Shown: positions 62,738-64,000 of the stretch, piece by piece
Numbering within the stretch: the stretch's first letter is position 1
Layout: every line of letters starts with the position of its first letter
Assembly: GCA_965247665.1 (NCBI GenBank)
Contig: CBDFHH010000001.1
Coordinates: 178,490 to 242,489 of the forward strand
Reading direction: 5' to 3'
Origin: CAUZWH01 sp965247665
GTDB taxonomy: Bacteria > Pseudomonadota > Alphaproteobacteria > SHVV01
Length of the DNA: 64,000 nt
The notes under the pieces: generated by a model
Databases searched by the model: none
What the model was told of the DNA's origin: nothing
What the model saw: only the letters and a program-made list of their open reading frames with translations
Program-made: the position numbers and the translations under genes

Positions 62738-64000
62738 ATGAACGTGATCGAACTTGAAATCGGCGACGACGATCGCCGTACCGTTGCCGAGACCAAGTCG
62801 CGGATCGAAGAAAAGATGCAGCGTTTGCGCGATATCGTACCCGCGGTGCTCGACCTATCGTGCCGTGAGTGCGTGCTGCCCTCGGCCTATGGCCACACGC
62901 TGGCCGACAAGAACGAGTTGATGAAGCTGTCGCGTGAATTCGGCTTCCAAGATCTGGTCGTCGCCAACTTCTTCGACTTCCCCAACGTCGACCTGAAATT
63001 CGTGCAGGACTTGTCGTCACGTCAGGTCGATCGCGACGGGCTATTCGCGTTCATCGTCGAACCGTGGAACACCACCGACGGTGCGCTGGAGCCGAGCTAC
63101 GGGATGCAGCAGGTGCTCGATGCCGGTATTCCCAACATCATCATCGATATGGTGGTGGCGCCCAGCAACCTCGCCCGCCAGGGCCGGACGCCGGAACAGG
63201 TGCTGCTCGATATCGAGCGCGGCTATCGCTTCATGCGCGAGCGGCTGCCCCGGAAGAGTGCCCGACGCGGGCGGATCTACGCCAATATTTCAGATTTCTT
63301 CGATGTCTGGGACGAGGATACCGACCATCTCCTGCGCGTGCTCAAGCTCCTGGCCGACAAGCCGATCGACGCGCTGTTGTTCGAAGACACCAGGGGGACG
63401 CATTTCCCGTTCCAGTCCGCGGAGATCGTCAAGCTGCTGCGGCGCTACGCTCCGGCGCCGCGCAAGATCCTGGTCCATCCGCATGCCGCCAACGGCCTCG
63501 ACGACGCGGCGGTGATCGACGCTTTGTTGGCCGGCGCAGACGGGTTGTGGGCGGCCCTGACCCCGCACGCCGCGCAAATCGGGCACGCCAGCTCGCTGAT
63601 GCTGCTGTCGAACCTGCTCCGTGCCGGCAACCCCCATGTCGAGAGACTGTATAAAATGCAGACGCTGCCGACGACGGCGGAACGCATGTGGCACCTCCAC
63701 ACCGGGGAGGGGATCGACAAGGATCAACCTGTGGTTGGCGAGCGCGCCTACCGCTATATCGACCCTTTGTTCGTGCAACACGACAAGGAGTGCGACCTGG
63801 CGCCGGAGCGTATCGGTCGCGCGGCAGGCTGGCGCCTGACGCCCGCCTGGTCACCGCTCTTTACCATCGCCAAGCGGCTGGAAGAACTCGGCTATCCCCA
63901 GGGGATCACCGAGGACGCGACGTTGCTGCAGGCGATGCGCGAGGTGATGTCGGATGCCAATGTCGACGGCCGCCACGCACGCTTCGAAACGCCGGACGAG
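62738..64000 (+). CDS. HMGL-like TIM-barrel lyase/aldolase (3' end outside window)
   Basis: 421 codons, open to the end of the window. Pyruvate carboxyltransferase/HMG-CoA lyase-like TIM barrel: metal-binding HPHAANGLDD (HxH-type), LFEDTRG, and VPAVLDLSCRECVLPSAYG near the start where the family's DxxLRDG motif would lie. The usual DxTLRD is altered to DLSCRE, so it belongs to a divergent branch. ATG 62738 without strong ribosome-binding site. Reaction unknown. Confidence 0.7.
   Translation, partial: MNVIELEIGDDDRRTVAETKSRIEEKMQRLRDIVPAVLDLSCRECVLPSAYGHTLADKNELMKLSREFGFQDLVVANFFDFPNVDLKFVQDLSSRQVDRDGLFAFIVEPWNTTDGALEPSYGMQQVLDAGIPNIIIDMVVAPSNLARQGRTPEQVLLDIERGYRFMRERLPRKSARRGRIYANISDFFDVWDEDTDHLLRVLKLLADKPIDALLFEDTRGTHFPFQSAEIVKLLRRYAPAPRKILVHPHAANGLDDAAVIDALLAGADGLWAALTPHAAQIGHASSLMLLSNLLRAGNPHVERLYKMQTLPTTAERMWHLHTGEGIDKDQPVVGERAYRYIDPLFVQHDKECDLAPERIGRAAGWRLTPAWSPLFTIAKRLEELGYPQGITEDATLLQAMREVMSDANVDGRHARFETPDE

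Noticed and set aside
1..64000. CRISPR arrays, rRNA genes, riboswitches
   Set aside because: No regularly spaced repeats, no rRNA-like sequence and no recognisable riboswitch core were seen by eye.

Overview
The window is GC-rich, densely packed bacterial DNA. The gene content (several LivJHMGF-type ABC transport genes, heterotetrameric sarcosine oxidase, many Rieske demethylase-type oxygenases, DUF4102-type integrases) suggests an alphaproteobacterium, probably Rhodospirillales-like. No rRNA, tRNA or CRISPR array was seen, so the taxonomic call is inference.

Layout. (1) 1-3390: edge of an integrated element, with the 3' end of a UvrD-like helicase gene and two tandem tyrosine integrases; the element abuts the 3' remnant of a Rieske oxygenase gene. 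(2) 3390-11364: four intact Rieske oxygenase paralogues in two pairs around an amidohydrolase, then an HpcH/HpaI aldolase. (3) 11504-13956: luciferase-family oxidoreductase, a truncated methyltransferase and an NHL-repeat protein. (4) 14139-21253: two arginine-deiminase-fold hydrolases followed by a branched-chain-type ABC cassette with a fused LivH-LivM permease. (5) 21284-32522: DAO-family oxidase, haloalkane dehalogenase, FG-GAP protein, a small hypothetical pair, an NMT1-type binding protein, an AsmA protein, an ACMSD-like amidohydrolase and two LivJ-like binding proteins. (6) 32652-39227: a second ACMSD-like amidohydrolase, two MetE C-terminal-type methyltransferases, an acyl-CoA ligase and a FIST protein. 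(7) 39434-41599: a decayed accessory patch with an SLC13 permease relic, an XRE/S24 repressor with operator-like repeats and a FkbM methyltransferase. (8) 41724-43648: pgk and a gamma carbonic anhydrase-like gene. (9) 43757-47012: a DNA methyltransferase gene split by a 2.5-kb IS1595-like element that itself carries a complete methyltransferase plus a PD-(D/E)xK nuclease. (10) 47221-64000: phytanoyl-CoA dioxygenase-like protein, an HtrA-like pseudoprotease, a DMGDH-like flavoprotein, soxBDAG, two divergent Rieske proteins, a polar amino acid ABC system and an HMGL-like lyase running off the window.

How it works together. Most of the metabolic content fits stepwise uptake and demethylation of methylated amines or betaine-like compounds: binding proteins and permeases import, Rieske monooxygenases remove N-methyl groups, DMGDH-like and sarcosine oxidase enzymes take dimethylglycine/sarcosine-type products to glycine and C1-tetrahydrofolate, and the deiminase-fold and MetE-like enzymes may handle guanidino or methyl-transfer steps. 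The substrates are inferred, not shown.

The most unusual object is the split methyltransferase locus. The inserted transposon has recognisable terminal inverted repeats, a 9-bp direct repeat of the target, a transposase with one in-frame TGA, and a passenger restriction-modification pair whose methyltransferase is about 80% identical (hand alignment) to the gene it destroyed.
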